A stretch of DNA of 64,000 nt from Limihaloglobus sulfuriphilus. GTDB taxonomy: Bacteria > Planctomycetota > Phycisphaerae > Sedimentisphaerales > Sedimentisphaeraceae. The position numbers were made by a program, and so were the translations under genes. Each line of letters begins with the position of its first letter. Positions within the stretch are counted from its first letter, which is position 1. Under the pieces are notes generated by a model. The model did not search any database, had not been told where the DNA came from, and saw nothing but the letters and a program-made list of their open reading frames with translations. The stretch spans positions 1,178,001-1,242,000 of the forward strand of contig NZ_CP019646.1 of NCBI RefSeq assembly GCF_001999965.1, in the 5' to 3' direction. Below, piece by piece: positions 8,929 through 17,906 of the stretch.

Positions 8929-11163
8929 TTAGAATTCAACCGCTCCGATATCCGGATTGTCATCTCTGCTGTTTCCAGTGAAATCATCTGCCGGAGCAGC
9001 TGCCGCATCGCCGGCATCGATTGCCGGTGAACCGCTTGCCGGGGTTAAAATACCATTGGCTGGGTCTGCAAACAGAGTATCCGCAGCAGCATGGTAGATA
9101 TTTGTTGCGCTCAGCGAAGCGTCTAAAGTATTGTCAAAAATGTTATTTTCGACATTTGAACCTGTTGCAATATCAAATGTACCGCTGCCTACTATAGGAG
9201 TTCTGTCAGCGTTGGCAAAGTCAATATTGTTGTAAAAATCTACAGTCTGATTGCCCGCAAGTACTGCGTAATAGCAGTCATTGTCGTACATGGTGTTATT
9301 TACAAAACTTGAGCCTTCATAACAGTAGTAGAACATCGCAGAACAGGTATTGCCTGTAAAGATTGAGTTTTCTACATATGCCAGGGATGAGGCAATAAGC
9401 CCCCTGCTGGTCGCGCCGGTGTTATTGTTCTCAAATAGAGTCCTCCTCACGGTAACTGTTCCGCCGGGATCGGCTCTCAGGACTCCGGCTTTAACCATTG
9501 TATTATTGGCGATGTAGCAATCGTTGATCTCGCCGACAAAATCCTCAATCAGCTCTATATCAGGAGCTGTGGTTCCCGGCTGAGTAATGCCTTCTATCAC
9601 ACAGCCGTTTAAAATAGCCGTTGCCGTGCTTCCGCCGAGAATAGCCTGGTATCCGCCTGTTATCATCAATCCGCTGATTGTGCAGGTGTATTGGGGTGTC
9701 GTACCGCCATGAGTCAAGAGTATCGCGGCGTTATCCAAAGGACCGTTGATTACAACATCTGCCGCTGAAAGTCCGGCTGCATGTGTTAGAGTCAGATCAT
9801 GCGCGGGTATTATGATTGGACCGTCGTACTGGCCTTCATAAACAACAATGGTATCACCCGAAGAGCTTGAATCCAGGGCCCGCTGAATACTGTGATAGCC
9901 CTGTCCGGTATTCTGATTTTCACAGATTATCAGCAAATCCTCAGCGCCGTCGGCAAAGGGAACTGTTGAGTTTAGCCAGTTTGAAGCCATTATAGCAAAA
10001 TCAGCCATACTCACATCGCAGTCCTGATTCAGATCTGCTGCATAGAACCCCCAGGCTCCGCATTCCGTATCGTTGACATAAAAAGCAAGTGCACCTGATA
10101 CGCCCTGATAATTCAGATTCTCATCAGTAAAACCGGCGTTAAGGTATCCTGTATCTTCGGTGTCAACGGTGTGGTTGATGACGCTTAACTGGTCGTAGCC
10201 TTCAAGGCCGTCGTTTTCCACTGCCCAGACATTGACCGTTACAGGATCGTAGCTGGTACCTGTAAAATTCAAAGTCGCACTGTTTACATAGCCCTCACCT
10301 ACATCGATCATTACATTGTCGTCTGTCTCGATTAGAATATCAACGGGTGAGTTTGGAGCTCGTGAGAGGCCGAGTGAGTAGCTTGTTGTCTCGCCTTCTG
10401 CAAGATTGGTTTCTCCTACAACGGCATCAATAGTTCCCGGCACAATTTCCTGCTCTACAATAGTAATCTCATCAAAAGTCATATCATTCAGGCCGTACTC
10501 GCCGGTTGTATATGCAGGGCAATAGCCGGTAAAACCTATATACATGACATCAATTGCAGAAGTAGTCATTGTTGCAGTTACAATCAGTTCATCATTCCAG
10601 TAAAGGCTGCCTTCATCTGCGACCCTGATCAGCTTGAGAGTGCCTGACGAATTGCTCGGGCCGATTGCATCCGATCTGGTCATATCGCCCGCAAAAACAG
10701 GCATGACTGTTGGATCCAAAGAATAACTGATGGTGTATTTACTCTCTTCAATACCCCTGCCCCAGATGCCAAGGCCGAATGCCTTCTGATCAGCGGGTGT
10801 AGGTATCTCGCTCAGAGTGGTAAATATGGCCTTTAGTCCGGCTATACCGCCGGTCAGATCGCCCCAGCTCATATCCATTTCAAGAATAAAATCACCTGTT
10901 ACGGGAGTGTCAAAATTTTTCTCAAAACCAACATAACAATAGGCGTTTGCGTTAGAAGAAGTCAACTCAAGACCTCTCAAGCCGCCGCCTGTCACATCGT
11001 AAATAAGCGAGGTGCCGGCACTGCTGTTGGTAAAATCATCCCAGTAAGTCATCTCAAACTCTGACTGAGAAGCATAATCAAATGTCTCAACAAAATCCCC
11101 TGCGATAGATACACCCGCAAAGCACAATGCCATAATAAAGGTTAATAAAAATTTGTTTTTCAT
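8929..11163 (-). CDS. Secreted dockerin-like / right-handed beta-helix protein
   Basis: The 744-residue protein has a signal peptide (MKNKFLLTFIMALCFAGVSIAG) and a concanavalin/LamG-like beta-sandwich (about 22-235). A Calx-beta-like region follows (about 240-345), then a dockerin-like module after CGAWGF (about 368-405, DLNQDCDVSMADFAIMASNW). A right-handed parallel beta-helix ends in NPDIGAVEF, the 'choice-of-anchor Q' ending. The start is supported by TAAGGAG 7 bases upstream. The beta-helix and dockerin organisation matches the front half of the 3788-7867 fusion, which suggests module shuffling between neighbours. A polysaccharide-binding or lyase role is possible, but no catalytic residues can be identified. 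Confidence 0.8.
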   Translation of the reverse strand: MKNKFLLTFIMALCFAGVSIAGDFVETFDYASQSEFEMTYWDDFTNSSAGTSLIYDVTGGGLRGLELTSSNANAYCYVGFEKNFDTPVTGDFILEMDMSWGDLTGGIAGLKAIFTTLSEIPTPADQKAFGLGIWGRGIEESKYTISYSLDPTVMPVFAGDMTRSDAIGPSNSSGTLKLIRVADEGSLYWNDELIVTATMTTSAIDVMYIGFTGYCPAYTTGEYGLNDMTFDEITIVEQEIVPGTIDAVVGETNLAEGETTSYSLGLSRAPNSPVDILIETDDNVMIDVGEGYVNSATLNFTGTSYDPVTVNVWAVENDGLEGYDQLSVINHTVDTEDTGYLNAGFTDENLNYQGVSGALAFYVNDTECGAWGFYAADLNQDCDVSMADFAIMASNWLNSTVPFADGAEDLLIICENQNTGQGYHSIQRALDSSSSGDTIVVYEGQYDGPIIIPAHDLTLTHAAGLSAADVVINGPLDNAAILLTHGGTTPQYTCTISGLMITGGYQAILGGSTATAILNGCVIEGITQPGTTAPDIELIEDFVGEINDCYIANNTMVKAGVLRADPGGTVTVRRTLFENNNTGATSRGLIASSLAYVENSIFTGNTCSAMFYYCYEGSSFVNNTMYDNDCYYAVLAGNQTVDFYNNIDFANADRTPIVGSGTFDIATGSNVENNIFDNTLDASLSATNIYHAAADTLFADPANGILTPASGSPAIDAGDAAAAPADDFTGNSRDDNPDIGAVEF

Positions 11164-11173
11164 AATAATCTCC

Positions 11174-11881
11174 TTATTTTTTACGTTTAATTACTACCGC
11201 ACCGAGTGCCAGCAACGCAAGCGAAGCCGGTTCGGGCACTACATTTACTAAATCCACTTTCATACTGGGATCATCGGCATCCCATACCCAGCTGAGATTT
11301 CTGCCCTGAAAAGTTATACGAACCTCATCGATAGCAGAAGCATCTGTCGCTGTGAGTACCGGAGCACCCTCAAGGCTTACAGTAATCAGATTGGCTGCAT
11401 CGCGGTCGATATCCCAGCTTAGAGAACCGATATAGTCATCCATTGCGAAAGCGTCTCCGGCATAAGTAGCAGGGCTGTCGCCGGCAAGGTAAACCAGCGG
11501 ATTACCCCAGTTGCTCGGATTACCGTCAGCTATACCGGCATAACCTCTTAGCGAGCCTCCCGCGTAAAGCCATAACTGGGCATAAGGCATATCTTCTGCA
11601 TGACTTTGCCTGTAAGACTGTTCAAAATCTATATGAAATTCACCTGTCAAAGCATCAAAAGTCCGGCTCAAATATAAATTCGTCCATTTCAGCGTATTAT
11701 CTACTGGAACCAGTGAATCCAGCGAAACTTCCGAGCCGCTCTCAACCAAAGTGTATGAATCAACATTAACACCGGATATCACCCAGTCGCTGCTTAGAGC
11801 ACCATCATCAAAATCATCATAAACTACTGCTGCGTTTATTGTTGCCGCCACTAACACTATTAACATAATCGTTTTTTTCAT
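11174..11881 (-). CDS. PEP-CTERM sorting-domain protein
   Basis: The 235-residue exported protein has an N-terminal signal peptide (MKKTIMLIVLVAATINA) and a beta-rich lectin-like body. Its C-terminus, VPEPASLALLALGAVVIKRKK, is a canonical PEP-CTERM sorting signal: a PEP motif, a hydrophobic helix and a basic tail. Exosortase systems cleave such tails and attach or release the protein at the surface; no exosortase is encoded in the window. The start is supported by TTAAGGAG. The gene ends 10 bases before the beta-helix gene, so they form one unit, and the body (FDDGALSSDW) resembles the N-terminal beta-sandwich of that neighbour. Confidence 0.85.
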   Translation of the reverse strand: MKKTIMLIVLVAATINAAVVYDDFDDGALSSDWVISGVNVDSYTLVESGSEVSLDSLVPVDNTLKWTNLYLSRTFDALTGEFHIDFEQSYRQSHAEDMPYAQLWLYAGGSLRGYAGIADGNPSNWGNPLVYLAGDSPATYAGDAFAMDDYIGSLSWDIDRDAANLITVSLEGAPVLTATDASAIDEVRITFQGRNLSWVWDADDPSMKVDLVNVVPEPASLALLALGAVVIKRKK

Positions 11882-11957
11882 TTAAATTCTCCTTAATAAT
11901 TGTCTCACTAACTAATCTTACTTAAACTAACATCAACTTTTAAATTTTAATGGTTTT

Positions 11958-11966
11958 ACCTCCTTT
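11958..11966 (-). promoter_or_regulatory. Perfect Shine-Dalgarno sequence without an obvious ORF
   Basis: AAAGGAGGT on the minus strand lies just after the regulator stop codon and 77 bases before the PEP-CTERM gene, which has its own ribosome site. The only start nearby is ATT followed by AAA ATT TAA. It may be a leader element or a fossil of a lost gene. Confidence 0.35.
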
Positions 11967-11968
11967 AA

Positions 11969-13168
11969 TTAGAAATTGATTTGAGTTTTATATTCAATAT
12001 TTCTCTCCAGCCAGCCGGTTTCTATGAGGCTTGCAGGAGTAGATTTACGCAATATGAGTTTGGTTGGAATTATCTCGCCCGGGACAGTCTTACTGCGGCT
12101 GTTTTTGATTTCCAGCATCTGTTTAATCGCCCGCTTTCCCATTTCAACCATGGGTATCTGCACCACACTAAGGGATGGTTCAACGTGAGCGGCTAATTCA
12201 AAACCGCTTGAGCCTACAACGCTCGTGCCGCCCTCAACTCCTATGGGAATCTGATGCTTCTTTAAGGCCGCCATAGCGCCTATAGCGAGATAGTCGCCTG
12301 AACAGTAAATCCCATCCGGTACATTCCCGCTTTTAATCACATCATTAACGGCCTCATAGCCGTTGAGGTCACCGGCTGAATCAAGAATCAAGATTTCAAC
12401 TTCACTGTCACTGCCCGATAGCCTTAGCCCCTCGAGAAGTCCTTTGTACCTCAATTCTTTGGAAAATATGCCGGCAATCTGAGTTGTCACAAACAAAACC
12501 TTGCGGCACTTAATCTCCGCAAAAAGCATCCCAACCATTTTGCTTCCTTCAAGATAATTCGCGGAAACATAATTATCCATGGTGTTGGCGCATGGCCGGT
12601 TGATTGTTGTGAAGGGTATGCCGCATTCTCTAAAAAGGTTGCACATGGTGTAATTATCAGTAAACGGAAACGTTATAACGCCGTCAACCCTGTCTTTTAT
12701 CTGCATCAGCTTACTTGAAAGGCTTGAAAGCTCAAGGGACTCATTCACCAAAAGCAAATCAACGCCATGCTCTGCGGCCTCTATCCTCATGCCGTGCACA
12801 ATACGGGTTGTCCAGCTTTCGGTATGCTGTGTTAAATCTACTTCACTCTGGCCGTCCAGGACAGCTATAGTCCCGGTTCCCCCGCCAATCTGCTCATCTT
12901 CGGTCTCGTAAGGCAGCCTTTCCAAAAAAGTCCCCTTCCCAACATGACTGCTGAGCATACCGTCTTCTTTCATTATTGACAGAACCCTCTGTATGGTCTT
13001 ATCGCTCACTGAGAACTGAGCAGCAAGCTCTGTAACAGATGGCAGCTTGTCACCTACAGAGTAGCCGCTGCTCAAAATTTCATCTCTAATTTTTTTGCCT
13101 ACTGAATCAATCAGAGGCGTAGAATTTCTAATTTGTAAGGCCAAATCTAATATCTCCAAAATAAACAC
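11969..13168 (-). CDS. GntR-family transcriptional regulator with LacI-type sugar-binding domain
   Basis: The 399-residue protein has an N-terminal GntR winged helix-turn-helix (about 20-85: KKIRDEILSSGYSVGDKLPS, then ELAAQFSVSDKTIQRVL and MLSSHVGKGTF). A LacI/periplasmic-binding-like effector domain follows (about 100-380, with GTIAVLDG, GVITFPF, YCSGDYLAIGAMAALKK). Regulators of this build, like AraR, typically repress sugar-use genes until an effector sugar binds. It lies between the hydrolase/PEP-CTERM genes and the divergent GH84 gene, so either side could be its target. The frame opens at a GTG at 13168. A TTG at 13144 with GGAG 8 bases upstream is an equally good start and would remove eight residues. 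Confidence 0.88.
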   Translation of the reverse strand: MFILEILDLALQIRNSTPLIDSVGKKIRDEILSSGYSVGDKLPSVTELAAQFSVSDKTIQRVLSIMKEDGMLSSHVGKGTFLERLPYETEDEQIGGGTGTIAVLDGQSEVDLTQHTESWTTRIVHGMRIEAAEHGVDLLLVNESLELSSLSSKLMQIKDRVDGVITFPFTDNYTMCNLFRECGIPFTTINRPCANTMDNYVSANYLEGSKMVGMLFAEIKCRKVLFVTTQIAGIFSKELRYKGLLEGLRLSGSDSEVEILILDSAGDLNGYEAVNDVIKSGNVPDGIYCSGDYLAIGAMAALKKHQIPIGVEGGTSVVGSSGFELAAHVEPSLSVVQIPMVEMGKRAIKQMLEIKNSRSKTVPGEIIPTKLILRKSTPASLIETGWLERNIEYKTQINF

Positions 13169-13330
13169 AAAAACATGTTAAACCATCCATAGTACACCGT
13201 CAAGAATAAAATACTATTTTTTCTACTATTTTCAATTTAATTATTGAATTGAGCTGAAAAACGGCTAAAATCCTTCTAAAACAGTGTCAGACTAAAGAAA
13301 TTACGTACTATATTTACTATAATCTTTCTT

Positions 13331-13369
13331 TTGACATTTGAAAATTGTAAAATTAAATTTTTTTTAATT
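13331..13369 (+). promoter_or_regulatory. Promoter of the GH84 gene with overlapping inverted repeat
   Basis: TTGACA (13331-13336) and TTAAAT (13353-13358) are spaced by 16 bases and sit about 32 bases upstream of the ATG. The inverted repeat AATTAAA-N5-TTTAATT (13351-13369) covers the -10 box. This is a plausible operator for the divergent GntR regulator; that link is inference. Confidence 0.45.
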
Positions 13370-13389
13370 CAAAGATTATGAGGTAATCT

Positions 13390-15153
13390 ATGCAAATCAC
13401 CTGCCAAAAAACTATTCTTGCCGTTCTTTTAGCCTTCTCATCTGCAGGCCTTTTTGCCGCAAATGTGACAACATTAAACGGCACAGACTTTAAGGGAGCT
13501 GACCATTTTCGTGATATAGTACAGGACCGCCAGAATGTCGGCAGTGTGTACCCTGTTGAAAGCAAAAGGAACACACTTACAGCTGAATTCGAATTAGAAC
13601 CCTCTGCTGATAATTTTTTCGTATATATAAACGGCAGTTATTACAAAAACCCTCAGAAACACTCAGTAAACTTCTGCATCAACGAAACATCATTTTACAA
13701 AGGCAATACAAAGTTTTCAAACGGTAAATGGAGCTGGGAAACTTTTACCGTTTCATCTGATGTACTAACCGAAAAAAACACAATTAAACTTGAAAACCTC
13801 GAAGAAAAAGGCCTTTACGGCGACACCGGCTGCTTCATGGTATGGCAATGCGTAATCTCAGAAAAACCGCTCGAACCCGAAAAACTCCAGCCTGACCCGC
13901 TTGAACAGTTCGGTTTTGACCTTGAAGCAGGGCAATATAATTTATTTACTCAAGGACCAAAACCCGGCTTCAAATTCAGGGGAATTAAAGGGTGGAACTT
14001 CTCTGTAGAGGACTACATGGATATAATACCGTTCATGGCAGAAAATAAAATGAATTTCCTAATGAACTGCTATCTTTCGGTATTCCCAAGAACAGAAAAA
14101 ATGCTCACATTTGAAAACTGCCTCGTGCCGCACCACAACAACTGGTGGGAAGACATAAGTAATTCTGAAAAGGAAGGCTACGAAAAAATAGTGCAGCGAT
14201 GCAGAGAGAATGACATCATATTCTGCTTTTCAATGAATCCGAATTACCATTCTACAAGGGCCTTTGATTATAAAAATGAGCAGGATTTCAACGATCTGCT
14301 CAAGCATTATCTCTGGGCGCAGTCTATCGGTGTCAGATGGTTCAATGTATCTTTTGATGATATAAAAACCGGAATTGATCCCAAGGGTCAGGCGCAGAGC
14401 GTCTCAAGGCTTCTGGGTATTCTGCGGGAGAGAGACAGCGAAGCCCAGATGATTTTCTGCCCAACCTATTATCGCGGCCCTTATAATGACAAGGAGAGGG
14501 AGTATCTTGAAGCACTCAAAGAACACCTGCCGGAAGATACATATATATTCTGGACAGGTGCCGGCAGAAACCAAAGGATTACCAAAGAAGAAGCCGCTGA
14601 GTATAAAGAAGCAATCGGAAGGCGTCTGATCCTGTGGGACAATTATCCGGTAAATAACGGATCAAACACAATGCATTTAGGACCTCTGATCGGCAGGGAT
14701 CCCCAAATCGCCCAAATTGCTGATGGGTACATCTCAAACCCGATGTGGCCGCAGGTTTCATTAAATCAGCTCCCGCTGATAACCGCGGCGGATTTCGCTT
14801 ATAACCCCTGGCAATACGACGCGAGAAAGTCAATAGCCGCCGCGATAAAAAAACTTACAAATTCAGAGAAACAGGCTCAGATTATCAGAGAGCTTGTGAA
14901 CCTCTACCAGGGAAAGATTTATTACAACCGCGAATCAGGATTCAACTCTTTTGTATATAAATTTAATAAGATAACAGAGATAGAGCACTCCAGGACAATA
15001 GCTAAGGCTTTCATAAAACACAGTGAAACTGTACTTGAAGACGCGGCGGAAAACCTGCCTGACGATAAATTCAAATTTGCCAGACAAAGGCTTTCAAGTG
15101 ACTTAAAAGCAATAAAGAGAACCTATGACAGAGTTTACGGCACAATTGAATAA
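13390..15153 (+). CDS. GH84-family beta-N-acetylglucosaminidase
   Basis: The 587-residue exported enzyme has a signal peptide at 1-24, an N-terminal beta-sandwich (about 30-175) and a GH84 catalytic barrel (about 185-480). It is predicted to release terminal beta-N-acetylglucosamine by substrate-assisted catalysis. The support is the paired catalytic aspartates in NVSFDDI (D323 and D324), the ILWDNYPVN strand (416-420) and the block ISNPMWPQVSLNQLPL, which matches the family's NPM-containing segment. A helical region follows to the end. GAGGT lies just before the ATG. The gene is divergent from the GntR regulator and is followed after 65 bases by a transglutaminase-like gene. The likely substrate is GlcNAc-containing host or algal glycan, or cell-wall material; this is inferred from the family. 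Confidence 0.88.
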   Translation: MQITCQKTILAVLLAFSSAGLFAANVTTLNGTDFKGADHFRDIVQDRQNVGSVYPVESKRNTLTAEFELEPSADNFFVYINGSYYKNPQKHSVNFCINETSFYKGNTKFSNGKWSWETFTVSSDVLTEKNTIKLENLEEKGLYGDTGCFMVWQCVISEKPLEPEKLQPDPLEQFGFDLEAGQYNLFTQGPKPGFKFRGIKGWNFSVEDYMDIIPFMAENKMNFLMNCYLSVFPRTEKMLTFENCLVPHHNNWWEDISNSEKEGYEKIVQRCRENDIIFCFSMNPNYHSTRAFDYKNEQDFNDLLKHYLWAQSIGVRWFNVSFDDIKTGIDPKGQAQSVSRLLGILRERDSEAQMIFCPTYYRGPYNDKEREYLEALKEHLPEDTYIFWTGAGRNQRITKEEAAEYKEAIGRRLILWDNYPVNNGSNTMHLGPLIGRDPQIAQIADGYISNPMWPQVSLNQLPLITAADFAYNPWQYDARKSIAAAIKKLTNSEKQAQIIRELVNLYQGKIYYNRESGFNSFVYKFNKITEIEHSRTIAKAFIKHSETVLEDAAENLPDDKFKFARQRLSSDLKAIKRTYDRVYGTIE

Positions 15154-15218
15154 TTATACACTTCAGGACAATGATCCGATTAATCTACAATGATTAATGT
15201 AAACAGAAAGCAAAAAGT

Positions 15219-16277
15219 ATGATTTTCAATATAAAAAATTGGACAGTCACAATAGTTTCAACATTATTATTTTGCAATAACTTTGCTGCCGCCGAAGAAA
15301 AATTATCATTCAGCAGGTACCATCAAGTTTATGGCCCCGTGTATTCTATTGGAATCAAAGACCTTAGTTTTGATAATAAATCTTCTAAAGCAGAAATACT
15401 GCTGTTTTGCACTGAGAAGTACAGATTTTTCTATCAGGGAAAAGAAATACAATTAAACAACGGCATACTTTCTATCCCTTTCGAAATAGCAGACAGTGAA
15501 ACAATCATAAAACAGACAATAGACGTGTTTTGCGCAAAGCAGCAATTCTTCATTGAATTAGAATACTTCTCTCCGAAATATTTTCAGAAGGTAGGAAAAG
15601 ATTATTATAAAGATGGTTATCTTATTTTGAACACGGATTTGCCCAGGTTGTCAACGCCGAAAACTTACCTTGACCTAAATTACAAAAACGAGCTTTTAGA
15701 TTTATTGCAGCCCTACGATTCGAAAGCACCTTTAAATGAACATTTTCTGAACATAGTAAAAAAACAGATTGACATTCTTCATCAGGCTCCCAAACATAAG
15801 GGACCACCCATCGGGACTTTCAAAGACGGATATTTATTTTTAAAAGCTGCAATTGATAGCACCCACAGCTTCAGTTGCAGCGGTAACAGTTTAATGATTC
15901 GCGATTGTTTGCGTGCGGTTGGAATTCCTGCAAGAAATGTCGCAATGGTTTGTTCCAAAAAAGTCAGCAACAACAACCTTGTAATTCTTGAGTCCCAAGG
16001 GCATACGACAAACGAAGCATTTATTAATGGTAAATGGCAGTGGTTTGATGCGTATTTTAATTATCTTTACGCCAAAGACAAAAAAGGAGGGAATTTTCTA
16101 AATACGTGGGAACTAATTGACCACCTTGCAAACCCGCTCAAAAGAGATAGATTATTATTCGGGGTATATGATCCCGAAAAAAAGCTGTATTCGGAGTTAA
16201 CTCTTGATGAATCCGTCAGCCTGAGAAGTACAATCAACAGGTACTTCACTACTGACAAAGATTTGATTTTCAGGTAA
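15219..16277 (+). CDS. Secreted transglutaminase-like (papain-fold) protein
   Basis: The 352-residue protein has an N-terminal signal peptide (about 1-25), a beta-rich region (about 28-140) and a transglutaminase-like core (about 195-290). The core holds the expected triad: Cys220 in FSCSGNSLMIRD, His262 in GHTTNEAF and Asp277 in WQWFDAYF. The segment LRAVGIPARNV is typical of the superfamily. Bacterial members are usually thiol hydrolases or peptidases rather than crosslinking enzymes. The gene follows the GH84 gene by 65 bases on the same strand and may share its promoter. The natural substrate is unknown. A weak GAAAG site precedes the ATG. Confidence 0.72.
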   Translation: MIFNIKNWTVTIVSTLLFCNNFAAAEEKLSFSRYHQVYGPVYSIGIKDLSFDNKSSKAEILLFCTEKYRFFYQGKEIQLNNGILSIPFEIADSETIIKQTIDVFCAKQQFFIELEYFSPKYFQKVGKDYYKDGYLILNTDLPRLSTPKTYLDLNYKNELLDLLQPYDSKAPLNEHFLNIVKKQIDILHQAPKHKGPPIGTFKDGYLFLKAAIDSTHSFSCSGNSLMIRDCLRAVGIPARNVAMVCSKKVSNNNLVILESQGHTTNEAFINGKWQWFDAYFNYLYAKDKKGGNFLNTWELIDHLANPLKRDRLLFGVYDPEKKLYSELTLDESVSLRSTINRYFTTDKDLIFR

Positions 16278-16418
16278 CCCAAATTTCTCACTTAGTGTTC
16301 AAAAACAGGAAAAATATTTTCTTTTCACCGTTTGCTGCCTCCCAGAGGGTTTTTGATCCCGGATTTAGTCTTGGCACAGACCTGCCCTATTGAACCTAAA
16401 TTCCTCAGTTAATTAGAG

Positions 16419-16472
16419 CCTGTGTACTTGTCAAACGTTCATGAGACCGCTGGAAAACTCCATGTTTAGCCT
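16419..16472 (-). repeat. Solo copy of a dispersed repeat (putative insertion-sequence end)
   Basis: This segment matches 29437-29487 at roughly 80% by eye, including the shared blocks CATGAGACCGCTG, ACTCCA, TTTAGCC and TGTACTTGTCAA. The other copy lies immediately beyond the 3' end of a transposase remnant, so this one looks like the isolated end of the same element. It abuts the stop codon of the TPR gene at 16473. Confidence 0.5.
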
Positions 16473-17903
16473 CTATTTCGATTTGGCTACACGCTCAACC
16501 TGTTCGAGATATTCCTGAATATTATCACGATATTTGATCTTTTGTGCTCTTCGCAGCAGCGGCAGGGCCTCGCTGTATTTGCCAAGTCGGACAAGCAGCT
16601 GTGCATGCCGAACCATTGCTTCTGCCTCGAAGCCCTCTATGCCCGCGGCCTGCTCATAATAGAAAATTGCCTTATCCGGATTCTCTTTTCGCGCGCTGTG
16701 TTGTCCAAGCAGAATAAGTGCTTCACCATCAAGAGGATCCAGCTCTACTATCTTTTCAAGTATTTCTGCCTCCCGGTCATCGCCAGAGCCCGAGGCAACC
16801 GCAAGCCTGGCACTGAGCTTGAGAACATCAATCTTTGTCTCCTGATCCATATTGTCAGCATAAGTTGTGTTCACAGCATCCAAGAGCCTTGCGGTATGAT
16901 CAAACTGCGATCTGGCCGTAAGCGCTTTTGCCGCACGCAGAGCCCTCTCGAGCGACGAATCCGGATCGAGTTCCATCGCTTCGATATAGAGATCTGCTGC
17001 CAGGCCAAAAAGCCCCTCGTTGATGTAAATATCCCCAAGCAGATTAAGTGTATCTGCCGTAGAGCCGCCGAACTGTCTGACGATTTCAAAGGCCTGGGCA
17101 GCTTCCATAGGTTTAGCTAAACCTATATAAGCATTGGCTTTGAGAAGCCAGAGGTCTGTATTTTCAGGGTTCTCACGTATCAGAAGTCCACACAAAGCCG
17201 CTGCCTCTGAAAATCTCTCTTGTTTGAAGAAGCTGCGGGCAAGCCCCATCTTCCAGTCGAGAGTCAGCGGATCGAGCATAATCGCCATCCGATACGCCGA
17301 TTCCGCCGAGATGCTGTTCTCAATCGACGAATAAGAAAACCCCAGAAGACCGTATGTCACCGCATCACCGCCGCCAAGCTCAATTACCCTTGTAAGCGAA
17401 TCTACGGCCTCGGTATAATCGGCCTTTCTGACATGTATCAGCGCCAGGTTTCGCCATGCCCGCCGAAATTTATCATATTTGGATACCGCTTTTTCGTAGT
17501 ACAGTGCCGCCTCATCGAGCTCTTCGGCCTGGAAATAAATGTTGGCAAGGGTAAAATCGAAGACCGCAGTTGCCGCTTCGTTATCCTCGAGCGCCTCTTT
17601 GAGAACTTTTTCGGCCTGCAAAACATTATCATCGGATATCAGCTGCATTATCTCCAGCAGCTCTTCACGTTCATCTGAGGTTACTGTGGGCTCGATATCT
17701 GTTTCGGCAATATAACTCTGGGTAAACCTGCGCCTGAACTCTTGATCGTTCCAGATATTAAGCTCCATCGGTTTTAGGCCTGAGAATCCTCGTAATTTCA
17801 GCGGGATATCGTCCCGGGCTGAAGCTGTTGCCGTAAAACAAGAAGATAAAACGACTAACAAACAGTAATATTTAACGTGAACACTTGAATAAATAAATTT
17901 CAT
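16473..17903 (-). CDS. Secreted tetratricopeptide-repeat protein of the TonB locus
   Basis: The 476-residue protein has a signal peptide ending near TATASA and then roughly nine to ten TPR-like helical pairs (for example AVFDFTLANIYFQAEELDEA and FRRAWRNLALIHVRKADYTE). It is the last gene of the TonB/ExbBD operon and begins 3 bases after tonB. In the Vibrio TonB2 locus a TPR protein occupies the same place and aids transport; a periplasmic scaffold role is inferred from that parallel. No enzymatic motif is seen. Confidence 0.82.
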   Translation of the reverse strand: MKFIYSSVHVKYYCLLVVLSSCFTATASARDDIPLKLRGFSGLKPMELNIWNDQEFRRRFTQSYIAETDIEPTVTSDEREELLEIMQLISDDNVLQAEKVLKEALEDNEAATAVFDFTLANIYFQAEELDEAALYYEKAVSKYDKFRRAWRNLALIHVRKADYTEAVDSLTRVIELGGGDAVTYGLLGFSYSSIENSISAESAYRMAIMLDPLTLDWKMGLARSFFKQERFSEAAALCGLLIRENPENTDLWLLKANAYIGLAKPMEAAQAFEIVRQFGGSTADTLNLLGDIYINEGLFGLAADLYIEAMELDPDSSLERALRAAKALTARSQFDHTARLLDAVNTTYADNMDQETKIDVLKLSARLAVASGSGDDREAEILEKIVELDPLDGEALILLGQHSARKENPDKAIFYYEQAAGIEGFEAEAMVRHAQLLVRLGKYSEALPLLRRAQKIKYRDNIQEYLEQVERVAKSK

Positions 17904-17906
17904 ACT

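Noticed and set aside
16542-17120. Plus-strand frame of 192 codons
   Set aside because: Antisense to the TPR gene, Cys-rich and without any family pattern.
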